This document shows positions 9,229 to 16,585 of a stretch of DNA of 64,000 nt, in pieces. The DNA comes from Methylocystis echinoides (lineage in GTDB: Bacteria > Pseudomonadota > Alphaproteobacteria > Rhizobiales > Beijerinckiaceae). The notes under the pieces were generated by a model, which saw only the letters and a list, made by a program, of their open reading frames with translations, was not told where the DNA came from and made no database searches. The DNA lies in assembly GCF_027923385.1 (NCBI RefSeq), contig NZ_BSEC01000001.1, positions 3,384,001-3,448,000 of the forward strand, in the 5' to 3' direction. The translations under genes and the position numbers were made by a program. Position 1 is the first letter of the stretch. Each line of letters starts with the position of its first letter.

Positions 9229-9747
9229 TCAGCCGCAACACTTAGAATTGCTATTTACCGGTGCACAGCACGAACTCACTGCGGTCGACTGCTCTGCCAA
9301 CCAACGGTCACGCGGCTTGCAACTCGATGGCCGCGCGGCGAGCGCCACCTCAAGCCGGCCTCCGGCGAGACGCGGGGAGGATGCACAATAGAGGGCCATC
9401 GGCCGGTTCCCGTCGCTAACCTCGAAGGTGAGCTTGGCGGCCGGATCGAGCAGAACATGATCGGAAACCTTGCGGATGATGGCGGAGAACTTGCCCGCCG
9501 GCATATGGCTCCGGCCGTCCTCGTTGATATCCCAGAGCTGGATGAACATCTCCGACCAAGCTTCCGGGTTGGCGCCACAGTCGAGTGCCGAGAACGCGCC
9601 TGCCTTGACCTCGGTGACGTGGTAGCCCGCCTTCACTGGCTGCCCTTCGTAGAGAAACACCAGCGGCGCTTCCGGCGCGGCCGCCAGCCCATCGAGAAGC
9701 TGGCCAAGCGTGATATCGGAGGAAACGGCCTTGTCGATTGCGGTCAT
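9229..9747 (-). CDS. DUF6428-type protein of arsenic loci, with a cysteine-rich tail
   Basis: This 172-residue protein starts at 9747 on the far side of the operator from arsR1 and is transcribed divergently from it. The body ('LGQLLDGLAAAPEAPLVFLY', 'HVTEVKAGAFSALDCG', 'WSEMFIQLW') looks like the DUF6428 family, which I associate with ars operons; the function is not established. The last 13 residues contain two vicinal Cys pairs ('SCCAPVNSNSKCCG'), as in the tails of the two ArsR proteins here. Binding of As(III) by this tail is an inference. Co-regulation with arsR1-arsK from the shared 43-base intergenic region is likely. Confidence 0.75.
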   Translation of the reverse strand: MTAIDKAVSSDITLGQLLDGLAAAPEAPLVFLYEGQPVKAGYHVTEVKAGAFSALDCGANPEAWSEMFIQLWDINEDGRSHMPAGKFSAIIRKVSDHVLLDPAAKLTFEVSDGNRPMALYCASSPRLAGGRLEVALAARPSSCKPRDRWLAEQSTAVSSCCAPVNSNSKCCG

Positions 9748-9763
9748 GTGCGCTACTCCTATT

Positions 9764-9789
9764 TTTCAATGATTAAAGGATTATTGAAA
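9764..9789. promoter_or_regulatory. Probable ArsR operator between DUF6428 and arsR1
   Basis: TTTCAAT (9764-9770) and ATTGAAA (9783-9789) form an inverted repeat with 12 bases between the arms, filling the 43-base divergent intergenic region. The AT-rich dyad next to arsR is typical for the family; ArsR bound here would block both directions. Confidence 0.65.
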
Positions 9790-9790
9790 T

Positions 9791-10159
9791 ATGGACGAGC
9801 GTCAAGCCCTCACGTCATTCGCAGCCCTGTCGCAGGAAACCCGCCTCGCCATCGTCCGAACGCTCGTCGTCGCCGGACCGGGCGGGCTGGCTGCCGGCCT
9901 CATTGCCGAGCGAATGGGCGTCTCGCCGTCGAATGTGTCTTTCCATCTGAAGGAACTAGAACGCTCGGGCCTGATCGCGCAACGACGGGAATCCCGCTCC
10001 ATCGTTTATAGCGCCAGCTACGATGCGCTGGCCGACCTCGTGAAGTTCTTGATGGAGGATTGCTGCGCCGGCCATCCGATGATCCGCGAGGGTGTGCAGC
10101 GGCCCGATGGCTGCTGCAAGACGGATGCTGCCCGGAGCGAGGGCGACATCGTTGCGTAA
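9791..10159 (+). CDS. arsR: ArsR/SmtB-family arsenic-responsive repressor
   Basis: This 122-residue winged-helix protein has the family pattern 'ALSQETRLAIVRTLV', the recognition helix region 'MGVSPSNVSFHLKELERSGL', and a wing 'RRESRSIVYSAS'. A vicinal pair Cys91-Cys92 ('EDCCAGHP') plus Cys108-Cys109 form a C-terminal thiol site. Several alphaproteobacterial and acidithiobacillus ArsR proteins sense As(III) through C-terminal cysteines rather than the ELCVC motif in the recognition helix. It represses divergently transcribed DUF6428 and its own operon with the MFS exporter gene, whose start overlaps its stop codon. Confidence 0.9.
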   Translation: MDERQALTSFAALSQETRLAIVRTLVVAGPGGLAAGLIAERMGVSPSNVSFHLKELERSGLIAQRRESRSIVYSASYDALADLVKFLMEDCCAGHPMIREGVQRPDGCCKTDAARSEGDIVA

Positions 10160-11369
10160 TCCAAGCGTTCCCGTTGGCGTTGTCGCCGCGCTCGGCCTGA
10201 CCCAGATCATCGGCTACGGCACACTATATTACAGCTTCAGCATTCTGGCGCCCGGCATGGCGACGGATCTCGGCATCAGCGTCGCGCAGGTGTTTGCCAT
10301 CTTCTCCGCGTCGCTCTTCGTCGGCGGTCTTTCGGCCCCCTATATCGGCCGGCAGATGGATGGCGTCGGCGCATCGACCGTCATGGCGATTGGCTCGGTG
10401 CTGTCCGCCTTGACCCTGGTCCTCTGCGCGTGGTCGCCATCGGTGGCGATCTTTGCACTGGCCATCGTCCTGCTCGAGATATCGTCCGGCATGGTCCAGT
10501 ACCAAGCTGCTTTCGCGGCACTGGTTGAGGCCGATCCCCGGTCGGCGTCACGCAGCATCACCTATCTCACCCTGATCGCGGGATTTGCCTCGACGATCTT
10601 CTGGCCGATTGCCACGGCGCTGCTCGGCTATCTCTCGTGGCGGGAAATCTATCTCGTCTATGCCGGGCTAAATCTTGTTGTCTGCATGCCGCTCCACGTC
10701 TGGATCATGCGGAAGGGTAAGGTGGCTGCGGCTGGCGGACTAAGGCCGGTGCGCGAGCCTGTCGTCGGCGCCATTCCGCGCGAGCACCGGCGCAGTGCGG
10801 TGATCATCGTGTCGGCTGCATTCGCGCTGCTGAGCTTCACCCTTGGCGCGATGCTGGCGCATATGGTGCCGATGCTCGGCACACTCGGCTTCGGAAGTGC
10901 CGCCGTCGTCATCGGCTCGCTGTTCGGTCCGGCGCAGGTTCTCAGCCGCCTGATCAACATGATCTTCGGAACGCGCCTCGCACCACCGGGCCTTGCGGTT
11001 CTCTCCGCGGTCTTCATGGTGCTGAGCGTCGTCATTATGGCACTGTCCGGCAACTGGCTCCCCGGCGCGGTCGCCTTCTCTATTTGCCTCGGCCTTGGAT
11101 CGGGCATCAACAGCATCGCACAGGGCAGCTTGCCGCTCTACCTGTTCGGTTCGGATGGATATGGTGCGCTCACCGGCAAGATGGCGGCCGCGAGACTGGC
11201 TGCCGGCGCTGCTGCCCCCTTTTCCTTTGCGGCGACGATGGAGCAATTCGGCATAGGCGCATCACTCGTGCTAAGCGCGGCCCTCGGCTCAATCGGTATC
11301 GTGGCTTTTGTCGCGGTGGCTATGGCGACGAAGCGGAACCTCGTCGCCAGCATAAGCCTGTCAGATTGA
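10152..11369 (+). CDS. arsK: MFS exporter, probably arsenite/antimonite efflux (ArsK-like)
   Basis: The frame is open from ATG 10092, but that start would overlap arsR by 68 bases and add a segment unlike a transporter. TTG at 10152 has GAGG at about 10 bases and yields '[24 protein letters not shown]', the normal beginning of this MFS group; start 10125 is another option. The 405-residue product has about 12 hydrophobic segments with a central basic loop near residue 195-215. Location directly after arsR and facing arsH suggests trivalent metalloid efflux, as for the ArsK exporters described in Agrobacterium. Its last 9 bases overlap the end of arsH on the other strand. Confidence 0.7.
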   Translation: MRNPSVPVGVVAALGLTQIIGYGTLYYSFSILAPGMATDLGISVAQVFAIFSASLFVGGLSAPYIGRQMDGVGASTVMAIGSVLSALTLVLCAWSPSVAIFALAIVLLEISSGMVQYQAAFAALVEADPRSASRSITYLTLIAGFASTIFWPIATALLGYLSWREIYLVYAGLNLVVCMPLHVWIMRKGKVAAAGGLRPVREPVVGAIPREHRRSAVIIVSAAFALLSFTLGAMLAHMVPMLGTLGFGSAAVVIGSLFGPAQVLSRLINMIFGTRLAPPGLAVLSAVFMVLSVVIMALSGNWLPGAVAFSICLGLGSGINSIAQGSLPLYLFGSDGYGALTGKMAAARLAAGAAAPFSFAATMEQFGIGASLVLSAALGSIGIVAFVAVAMATKRNLVASISLSD

Positions 11370-12104
11370 CCGCAGCGACACGCGCTTCTCAAGCTCGGCC
11401 GCCTGTTCTTTCCGCTCGCTGTAGCGGTCGGTGAGATAGGCGGAGGCATCGCGTGTAAGAATGGTGAACTTCACCAACTCCTCGCACACATCCACCACCC
11501 GGTCGTAATAGGATGAGGGCTTCATCCGGCCATCGGCGTCGAACTCCTGATAGGCTTTGGCGACCGAGGATTGGTTCGGGATGGTGATCATCCGCATCCA
11601 GCGGCCGAGAATGCGCATCTGGTTCACGGCATTGAAGGACTGGCTACCGCCCGAGACCTCCATAACGGCAAGCGTTTTACCCTGCGTCGGTCGGACCGAT
11701 CCGACCGAGAGTGGAATCCAGTCGATCTGGGACTTCATGATGCCGGTCATCGCGCCATGGCGTTCCGGGCTCACCCAGACCTGCCCTTCCGACCATTGCG
11801 AAAGATCGCGCAGTTCCTGCACCTTCGGATGGCTCACCGGCGCTTCGTCGGGCAGCGGCAGACCCCTTGGATCAAACATGCGAACCTCACATCCGAGCCG
11901 TTCGAGCAACCGGCGGGCCTCGAATGCGAGCAGGCGGCTATAGGACACCTCGCGCAACGAACCGTAGAGGATCAGGATGCGCGGCTTGTGCGTGGAGAAT
12001 GCCCGACGCAGGGCGCCGAGATCGGTTGGGTGCAGGTGATCGCCCTGCAATGCGGGAAATGTGTCAGGCAATGCGCTTTCCTTCCTCATCGAGAACCTGT
12101 TCAC
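11361..12104 (-). CDS. arsH: ArsH, NADPH-dependent FMN reductase / organoarsenical oxidase
   Basis: This flavodoxin-fold protein (247 residues, or 242 from the ATG at 12089, which overlaps arsC less) has the ArsH hallmarks '[20 protein letters not shown]' (FMN phosphate-binding loop), '[12 protein letters not shown]', '[19 protein letters not shown]' and '[18 protein letters not shown]'. ArsH oxidises trivalent methyl and aromatic arsenicals to less toxic pentavalent forms using NADPH and FMN. It is the last gene of the right-hand ars operon. The reading frames of arsC and arsH overlap by up to 41 bases. Confidence 0.93.
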   Translation of the reverse strand: MNRFSMRKESALPDTFPALQGDHLHPTDLGALRRAFSTHKPRILILYGSLREVSYSRLLAFEARRLLERLGCEVRMFDPRGLPLPDEAPVSHPKVQELRDLSQWSEGQVWVSPERHGAMTGIMKSQIDWIPLSVGSVRPTQGKTLAVMEVSGGSQSFNAVNQMRILGRWMRMITIPNQSSVAKAYQEFDADGRMKPSSYYDRVVDVCEELVKFTILTRDASAYLTDRYSERKEQAAELEKRVSLRSI

Positions 12105-12486
12105 CGTCCTCCTTGAAGAACGGCCCCTTGAAGGTGTCGGGCAGGATGTCGAGCACCGCTTCGGACGGGCGGGCGAGCCGGGTGCCGAGCGGCGTCACGA
12201 CGAAGGGGCGATTGATCAGGATCGGCGTTGCGATCATCGCGTCGAGCAACTGCTCGTTAGTCAGGTCTGGGTTGTCCAGACCGAGTTCGGCATAAGGCGT
12301 GCCTTTCTCGCGAATAGCTTCCCGAACGTTCAAGCCAGCGTCCGCGATCATCGTCGCAAGCTGCTCGCGCGTCGGCGGGTTCAGCAAATACTCAATGACA
12401 ACAGGTTCGATGCCGGCAGCGCGGATCAGCGCCAGCGTGTTGCGGGACGTCCCGCAGGCGGGGTTGTGATAGATGATCGCATCCAT
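12064..12486 (-). CDS. arsC: Arsenate reductase, glutaredoxin-coupled (ArsC)
   Basis: The true start is the ATG at 12486, giving 140 residues that align from end to end with E. coli plasmid R773 ArsC. '[17 protein letters not shown]' carries catalytic Cys11, and '[20 protein letters not shown]' carries the conserved arginines that hold arsenate. The C-terminus 'DEEGKRIA' matches too. It reduces As(V) to As(III) with glutathione and glutaredoxin for export by Acr3 or ArsK. It lies 2 bases after acr3. Unusually, the same operon also codes for the unrelated thioredoxin-type ArsC. Confidence 0.95.
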   Translation of the reverse strand: MDAIIYHNPACGTSRNTLALIRAAGIEPVVIEYLLNPPTREQLATMIADAGLNVREAIREKGTPYAELGLDNPDLTNEQLLDAMIATPILINRPFVVTPLGTRLARPSEAVLDILPDTFKGPFFKEDGEQVLDEEGKRIA

Positions 12487-12488
12487 GG

Positions 12489-13547
12489 TCAGTGCCTTTC
12501 GGTGGCGGTGGTTCTGGAAACAGCGGGGGCGGCCTCGTACCAGTCCTTCGAGCGGTTCACGATCCAGACGACCGACAGCATGACCGGCACCTCGATGAGA
12601 ACGCCGACGACGGTGGCGAGTGCTGCGCCGGACTGGAAGCCGAACAGGCTGATGGCGGCGGCAACCGCAAGCTCGAAGAAATTGCTGGCACCGATCAGGG
12701 CTGATGGACCGGCAACGCAATGTCGCTCGCCGGTCATCCGATTGAGCAGATAAGCGAGCCCAGAGTTTAGATAGACTTGGATCAGGATCGGCACGGCGAG
12801 CAAGCCGATGACGGCGGGCTGGGCGATGATCTGCTCGCCCTGAAAGGCGAAGAGCAGAACCAGCGTCGCAAGCAGCGCCACGAGCGAGACCGGCTGCAAC
12901 CTTGCCAGCACGCCATCCAGTGCCCGCATCGTTCCGTCAGCCGTGAGGCTGCGGCGGATGACCTGTGCGATGATGACGGGCACGACGATATAGAGGGCAA
13001 CTGAGAGGACAAGCGTGTCCCACGGCACGGTGATGGCGGAAAGGCCGAGCAGCAGGCCAACGATCGGCGCGAAGGCGACGACCATGATGGCGTCGTTCAC
13101 CGCGACCTGTGACAGCGTAAACAACGGCTCCCCACGCGTCAGGTTGCTCCAGACGAACACCATGGCCGTGCAGGGAGCAGCGGCGAGGATGATCAGTCCG
13201 GCAATGTAGGAGTCGATCTGGTCGGCAGGCAGGTAGGGGCGGAATAGCCAGCCGATGAACAGCCAGCCGAGCAGCGCCATGGAGAACGGCTTGACAGCCC
13301 AGTTGATGAACAAGGTCACGCCGATACCGCGCCAGTAGGTGCCGACCTGCGCCAGAGACCGGAAATCGATCTTGAGCAGCATCGGAATGATCATCAGCCA
13401 GATCAGGATCGCGACGGGAATGTTCACCTTGGAGACCTCGGCCGCGCCGATGATCTGAAAGAGACCGGGCATGAGATGGCCGAGGGTGACACCGGCGATG
13501 ATGCACAGGAACACCCAGATGGTCAGATAACGCTCGAACGTGGACAT
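12489..13547 (-). CDS. acr3: Arsenite efflux permease of the ACR3 family
   Basis: This 352-residue inner-membrane protein has about ten hydrophobic segments. The family signature 'AAPCTAMVFVWSNLTRGEP' contains the cysteine shown in ACR3 proteins to be needed for As(III) transport, and 'ALIGASNFFELAVAAAISLF' contains the conserved Glu of the second half. It exports As(OH)3 using the proton gradient. The ATG overlaps the stop codon of the upstream LMW-PTP-type arsC by one base (TGATG-type junction), so translation is coupled. Confidence 0.95.
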   Translation of the reverse strand: MSTFERYLTIWVFLCIIAGVTLGHLMPGLFQIIGAAEVSKVNIPVAILIWLMIIPMLLKIDFRSLAQVGTYWRGIGVTLFINWAVKPFSMALLGWLFIGWLFRPYLPADQIDSYIAGLIILAAAPCTAMVFVWSNLTRGEPLFTLSQVAVNDAIMVVAFAPIVGLLLGLSAITVPWDTLVLSVALYIVVPVIIAQVIRRSLTADGTMRALDGVLARLQPVSLVALLATLVLLFAFQGEQIIAQPAVIGLLAVPILIQVYLNSGLAYLLNRMTGERHCVAGPSALIGASNFFELAVAAAISLFGFQSGAALATVVGVLIEVPVMLSVVWIVNRSKDWYEAAPAVSRTTATERH

Positions 13548-14074
13548 CAGGCGGACTTTCCTTGCGGCGAAGTCGAACCTTCCATCGCGCCGATCTGGCG
13601 GAGCTTCGTCTCAAGCGCCATGTGATCGATGGACGCCAGTGGCAGGCTGACGAACGCTGCAATTCGGTTCTTGAGGAAACGCGCGGCCTGAGCGAAGGCG
13701 CGCTGGATTTCGACGCCCGAGCCCGTGACGGCGGCAGGGTCCTCGACACCCCAATGGGCGGTCATCGGATGGCCGATCCAGACCGGACAGGCTTCGCCCG
13801 CCGCGCTGTCGCAGACGGTGAAGATGAAATCCATCTGCGGCGCGCCGGGTTCTGCGAACACGTCCCAGCTCTTCGACGAGAAACCCGTCGATGGATAGCC
13901 CAGCGCTTCCAGCTCCTTCAGGGCATGCGGATTGACTTCGCCCTTGGGCTGGCTGCCGGCCGAGAAGGCTTTGAATCGTCCGCCGCCCTCCTTGTTGAGG
14001 ATGGATTCGGCGAGAATAGAACGAGCGGAATTGCCCGTGCAGAGGAACAGCACGTTGTAGGTCTTATCGGTCAT
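13547..14074 (-). CDS. arsC: Arsenate reductase of the LMW-phosphatase (thioredoxin-coupled) type
   Basis: This 175-residue protein has the P-loop 'FLCTGNSARS' (Cys12-X5-Arg18) of low-molecular-weight tyrosine phosphatases. Cys88 and Cys96 ('TVCDSAAGEACPVW') are placed for the disulfide relay of thioredoxin-dependent ArsC enzymes such as pI258 ArsC. 'GHPMTAHWGVEDPAA' carries the conserved WGVEDP aspartate region. The C-terminal extension of about 30 residues is Ser/Gln-rich. It provides a second, mechanistically independent route from As(V) to As(III) in the same operon. Confidence 0.93.
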   Translation of the reverse strand: MTDKTYNVLFLCTGNSARSILAESILNKEGGGRFKAFSAGSQPKGEVNPHALKELEALGYPSTGFSSKSWDVFAEPGAPQMDFIFTVCDSAAGEACPVWIGHPMTAHWGVEDPAAVTGSGVEIQRAFAQAARFLKNRIAAFVSLPLASIDHMALETKLRQIGAMEGSTSPQGKSA

Positions 14075-14089
14075 GGTCGTGGTCCGTGG

Positions 14090-14530
14090 TTAGGTCGGCG
14101 GCCGGGTAAGCCTCATGATGGTCGCTGACGATGGGCAGATGGAGGAAAGCTGGCGGGTCGCCAGCACGGCTACGGGAACGCTGTCTCGCAGGACTTCAGA
14201 AAATCCGACGCGCGTGAAGAACGGTGCTGCACCCGTCGTGGCAAGGAAGACGTCGCCGGCCTGATCGAGATCCGCCACCGCCCGCTCGACCAAAACGCTC
14301 CCCAGTCCTTGCCCCTGATGATCGGGAAGCACGACGACCGAACGGAGGAGAAAATCGTCGCCGCAGCGCTCGACACCGAGGAAGCCGATAGCCCGGCCAT
14401 CCGATGACTGCGTCCTGTAGAAGGTGCGACCATGATCCTCGATGTCATCAGTTGGCAAATGCGCTTCCGTCAAGGCTGCCTTGAGGCCAGCGTCGTTGCC
14501 TTTAATTTGCTCCAACCTGATCGCGCTCAT
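14090..14530 (-). CDS. arsN2: GNAT acetyltransferase of arsenic operons (ArsN2-like)
   Basis: The start is the ATG at 14530, which overlaps the arsR2 stop codon by 4 bases (ATGA). The 146-residue product has the GNAT acetyl-CoA site 'LRSVVVLPDHQGQGLGSVLV' (Q/RxxGxG/A), then 'VFLATTGAAPFFTRVGF', typical of the ArsN2 group. ArsN1 enzymes acetylate phosphinothricin-like arsenicals such as arsinothricin; the substrate of ArsN2 is not settled to my knowledge. The C-terminal tail of about 20 residues is less conserved. Confidence 0.85.
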   Translation of the reverse strand: MSAIRLEQIKGNDAGLKAALTEAHLPTDDIEDHGRTFYRTQSSDGRAIGFLGVERCGDDFLLRSVVVLPDHQGQGLGSVLVERAVADLDQAGDVFLATTGAAPFFTRVGFSEVLRDSVPVAVLATRQLSSICPSSATIMRLTRPPT

Positions 14531-14880
14531 GACAGCTTCGCCTCCGGGGCGCAGCAGGGCGTCAACGCGGCGATCAGCGGAGCGCAAAGCTCTGTCGAGC
14601 CGCCGCAGCAGTCCTTCAGGAGGAATAGCGTCAATTCCCTCAGGCCGTTGAGGTCTGCCCGGTAGATGATCGACCGGCTCTGCCGCTCGCTCGTAACCAA
14701 GCCTGCCCGCGAAAGCGTTGCGAGATGCGCTGACATGGTGTTTTGCGGCACATCGATAAGGCGGGCGAGTTCGCCCGCTGGAATGCCATTGGGTTCGTGG
14801 CGGACAAGGAGACGGAAGGTCTCCAGTCGCGTGGTCTGTGCCAAGGCGCCGAGCGCCGCAATTGCTGCGATATTATCCAT
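14527..14880 (-). CDS. arsR: ArsR/SmtB-family repressor with C-terminal vicinal cysteines (second ArsR)
   Basis: This 117-residue protein has the ArsR pattern 'ALAQTTRLETFRLLVRHEP', 'LIDVPQNTMSAHLATLSRAGL' and 'RQSRSIIYRAD'. Its thiols lie in the C-terminal segment: Cys91-Cys92 ('LKDCCGG'), Cys99 and Cys109-Cys110 ('TPCCAPEAKLS'). It is the first gene of the six-gene operon arsR-arsN2-arsC-acr3-arsC-arsH, all within a few bases of one another. It differs clearly from the ArsR at 9.8 kb, so the two operons probably have separate control. Confidence 0.92.
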   Translation of the reverse strand: MDNIAAIAALGALAQTTRLETFRLLVRHEPNGIPAGELARLIDVPQNTMSAHLATLSRAGLVTSERQSRSIIYRADLNGLRELTLFLLKDCCGGSTELCAPLIAALTPCCAPEAKLS

Positions 14881-14900
14881 ATATCCAGAATAGAGGATAT
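14881..14900. promoter_or_regulatory. Probable operator of the arsR2 operon
   Basis: ATATCC (14881-14886) and GGATAT (14895-14900) form a perfect inverted repeat with an 8-base spacer, immediately in front of the arsR2 ATG. Its sequence differs from the operator at 9.77 kb, in keeping with two distinct repressors. Confidence 0.6.
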
Positions 14901-15336
14901 TATTGAACTGTCAACCGAAGGCGACGGTTAAAGTCTCGTAGGCGATGGCAAGAAAAGCTGATGATGCACCGCTCGATGAATGTCAGAGCGGCAGGATGGC
15001 CGTTTCTGATAACTTGATCACAGGAGCAGGCTGTTGAAACCGGCCCCAATTCGACCTCGTTATGGTGCGCTCGCCTAGGATTTACATCCTTTCAGGCTGC
15101 GCTGCTCCCTTACGGCGTATGCTTTAGTGGCACAAGGTGTGGGTACGAACCGCCTTAAAGGAGGGCTATAGCGCAGACATAACTCTCATCATCGCCCGGC
15201 GCGGCGCGCCAAAAAAAGCCAATCACTATGGGAATTTCGACCCGCTCGCAGGGAATGATCCCGGCCGCACGGCCCGCCGACGCCAGCGCCCGGAATCTTC
15301 GCACTTAGTGAAGGATGCGGAAAAGCCGAAACCGGC
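14901..15336. other. Non-coding edge of the arsenic island
   Basis: 436 bases with no supported gene. They include copy B of the 50-bp segment (15164-15213) and presumably the arsR2 promoter at the left end. Confidence 0.4.
15164..15213 (+). repeat. Copy B of the 50-bp coding-like segment (see 8859-8908)
   Basis: It matches copy A at 38 of 50 positions; translated plus-strand peptide 'TLIIARRGAPK'. It is in the same orientation as copy A, 6.3 kb away, so the two form an imperfect direct repeat around the arsenic genes. Confidence 0.55.
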
Positions 15337-15780
15337 TCAACGGGGCGCAGGCGCCTTGTGGTTGGCGATTTCCTCAGGAGGCTGCCAAACCATGTCTGAC
15401 GAAGACAGCGAACTGAGCGCCTTTTCGCCACCCCTACGATAGGCAGCGACCGCCGCCGATGCGAGACGCCATTCTTCCTCGTTCCAGTTCCTGGCCTCGG
15501 AAGCAGCGGACGGGTTATCGGCAAGCGCATTCTCAGCCTGTTTGCCCGGCTGCGCATAGCCGAAGGCGTTTTTTGGAATTTCCCTGAGTTGCGAGAGAAG
15601 CGCGGTGAGATCGCTCTCCGTGGCGGTTGCGGGTTGCGCCACCCGCTGGGTCGTCAATTGCGCAAGGCTTTCTGCGGGACGCTTGAACGACGTATTTGCG
15701 AAGACGCCCAGCCCCATAATCGTCAGGGCGAGAGCGGAGACGCCGACCAGGTGACGGTTGATTTGCGGCAGCTTCATCAT
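15337..15780 (-). CDS. Membrane-anchored or exported protein of unknown function
   Basis: The ORF has 147 codons, starting MMKLPQINRH; the second ATG (15777) is equally possible. One N-terminal hydrophobic segment ('LVGVSALALTIMGLGVFA') serves as signal or anchor. The rest is polar and Ala/Glu-rich with 'ARNWNEEEWRLASAAVAAYR' near the C-terminus. No family recognised. Codon use is like that of host genes to the right rather than of the ars genes. Confidence 0.6.
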   Translation of the reverse strand: MMKLPQINRHLVGVSALALTIMGLGVFANTSFKRPAESLAQLTTQRVAQPATATESDLTALLSQLREIPKNAFGYAQPGKQAENALADNPSAASEARNWNEEEWRLASAAVAAYRRGGEKALSSLSSSDMVWQPPEEIANHKAPAPR

Positions 15781-15980
15781 TGGCTCCTCATCTACGCGGA
15801 GCGGCTTTGGAGGGCTTTGTCAGCGCTGAGACGTGTCGACGTCGGAGCGCCCCGAAACGCCCTCTCCCGCCTCGACCAGAGGCGACCAGCTCCAAGTCGT
15901 CCTACAAACCGCCGGAACGGCTTTATGTTTCTGAGAAAGCCCAAAAGATAACGGCGTCGCAGCCGCGCGGCCGAGACGCG

Positions 15981-16028
15981 CCCTTGACGCGACCCTTGAC
16001 GCCACCCTTGCCGCCGCCCTTGCCGCCG
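15981..16028. repeat. Four tandem 12-bp repeats (cccttgncgncn type)
   Basis: Units start at 15981, 15993, 16005 and 16017; all begin CCCTTG, and the last two are identical. On the minus strand the array would read as Gly-Gly-Lys-Gly repeats, but the longer frame overlaps the RHH gene and is not supported as a gene. Confidence 0.7.
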
Positions 16029-16095
16029 CCCGCGCGCGCATGCGCTTTGTTCGTTCCCGGCTGCGCTGCGCAAAAAACCCTTGAATTGGACGCCA

Positions 16096-16127
16096 ATACC
16101 ATCCATATACCATCCATCAGGATGGTG
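16096..16127. promoter_or_regulatory. Direct-plus-inverted repeat, probable operator of the RHH regulator
   Basis: ATACCATCCAT occurs twice in tandem (16096-16106 and 16107-16117) and is followed by an inverted half (CAGGATGGT). It ends 8 bases before the ATG of a ribbon-helix-helix protein. RHH dimers bind tandem short repeats, so autoregulation is likely. Confidence 0.6.
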
Positions 16128-16135
16128 GAGATTGC

Positions 16136-16552
16136 ATGGCTGACGCTCACAGGCTGCGCGAAAAGGGCGGCGACACCGAAAAGATCACGATCAACCTCGG
16201 CTACGTTGATCTCGGCCATATCGACCTGCTGGTGCAGGAGGGGTTTTATTCCAACCGCACCGACTTCATCCGCACGGCGATCCGCAATCAGCTCGCCAGC
16301 CATTCGGACGCGATCAAGCAAGCGATCGTGCGCAACACGCTCGAGCTCGGCTTGAGGCGATTCAGCCGGGAGGAGCTGGAGACCGTCAGGGCCGCCGGGC
16401 GCAAGCTGCGCATCAGGGTCGTCGGGTTGGCGGTGATCGCGGATGACGTCACGGCGGAACTTGCGCGTGAAACGATCGAGTCGATCAATGTTCTGGGGGC
16501 GCTTCAGGCCAGCCCCTCGGTAAAAGCGGCGCTCGCGACCCGCATTGAATGA
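16136..16552 (+). CDS. Ribbon-helix-helix (CopG/ParD-like) transcriptional regulator
   Basis: This 138-residue protein has a strand-helix-helix DNA-binding unit near residues 15-55 ('EKITINLGYVDLGHIDLLV', then 'FYSNRTDFIRTAIRNQL'), followed by a C-terminal domain of about 80 residues with 'RVVGLAVIADDVTAELARE'. GGAG precedes the ATG. The esterase gene starts 33 bases after its stop. The pairing of such an RHH protein with a PHB-depolymerase-family esterase suggests it controls that enzyme. Confidence 0.85.
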   Translation: MADAHRLREKGGDTEKITINLGYVDLGHIDLLVQEGFYSNRTDFIRTAIRNQLASHSDAIKQAIVRNTLELGLRRFSREELETVRAAGRKLRIRVVGLAVIADDVTAELARETIESINVLGALQASPSVKAALATRIE

Positions 16553-16585
16553 ATGCCGGGCGCCCTCTCGAGACAGGAACGATCA

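Larger units (their letters stand above)
15781..16135. other. Regulatory/non-coding stretch upstream of the RHH-esterase operon
   Basis: 355 bases without a supported gene. They hold a 12-bp tandem repeat (15981-16028) and a repeated operator-like motif next to the RHH start (16096-16127). Confidence 0.4.

Noticed and set aside
15923..16321. Minus-strand protein with Gly-Gly-Lys-Gly repeats
   Set aside because: Most of the frame is antisense to the RHH gene; the repeat is better seen as non-coding tandem DNA.
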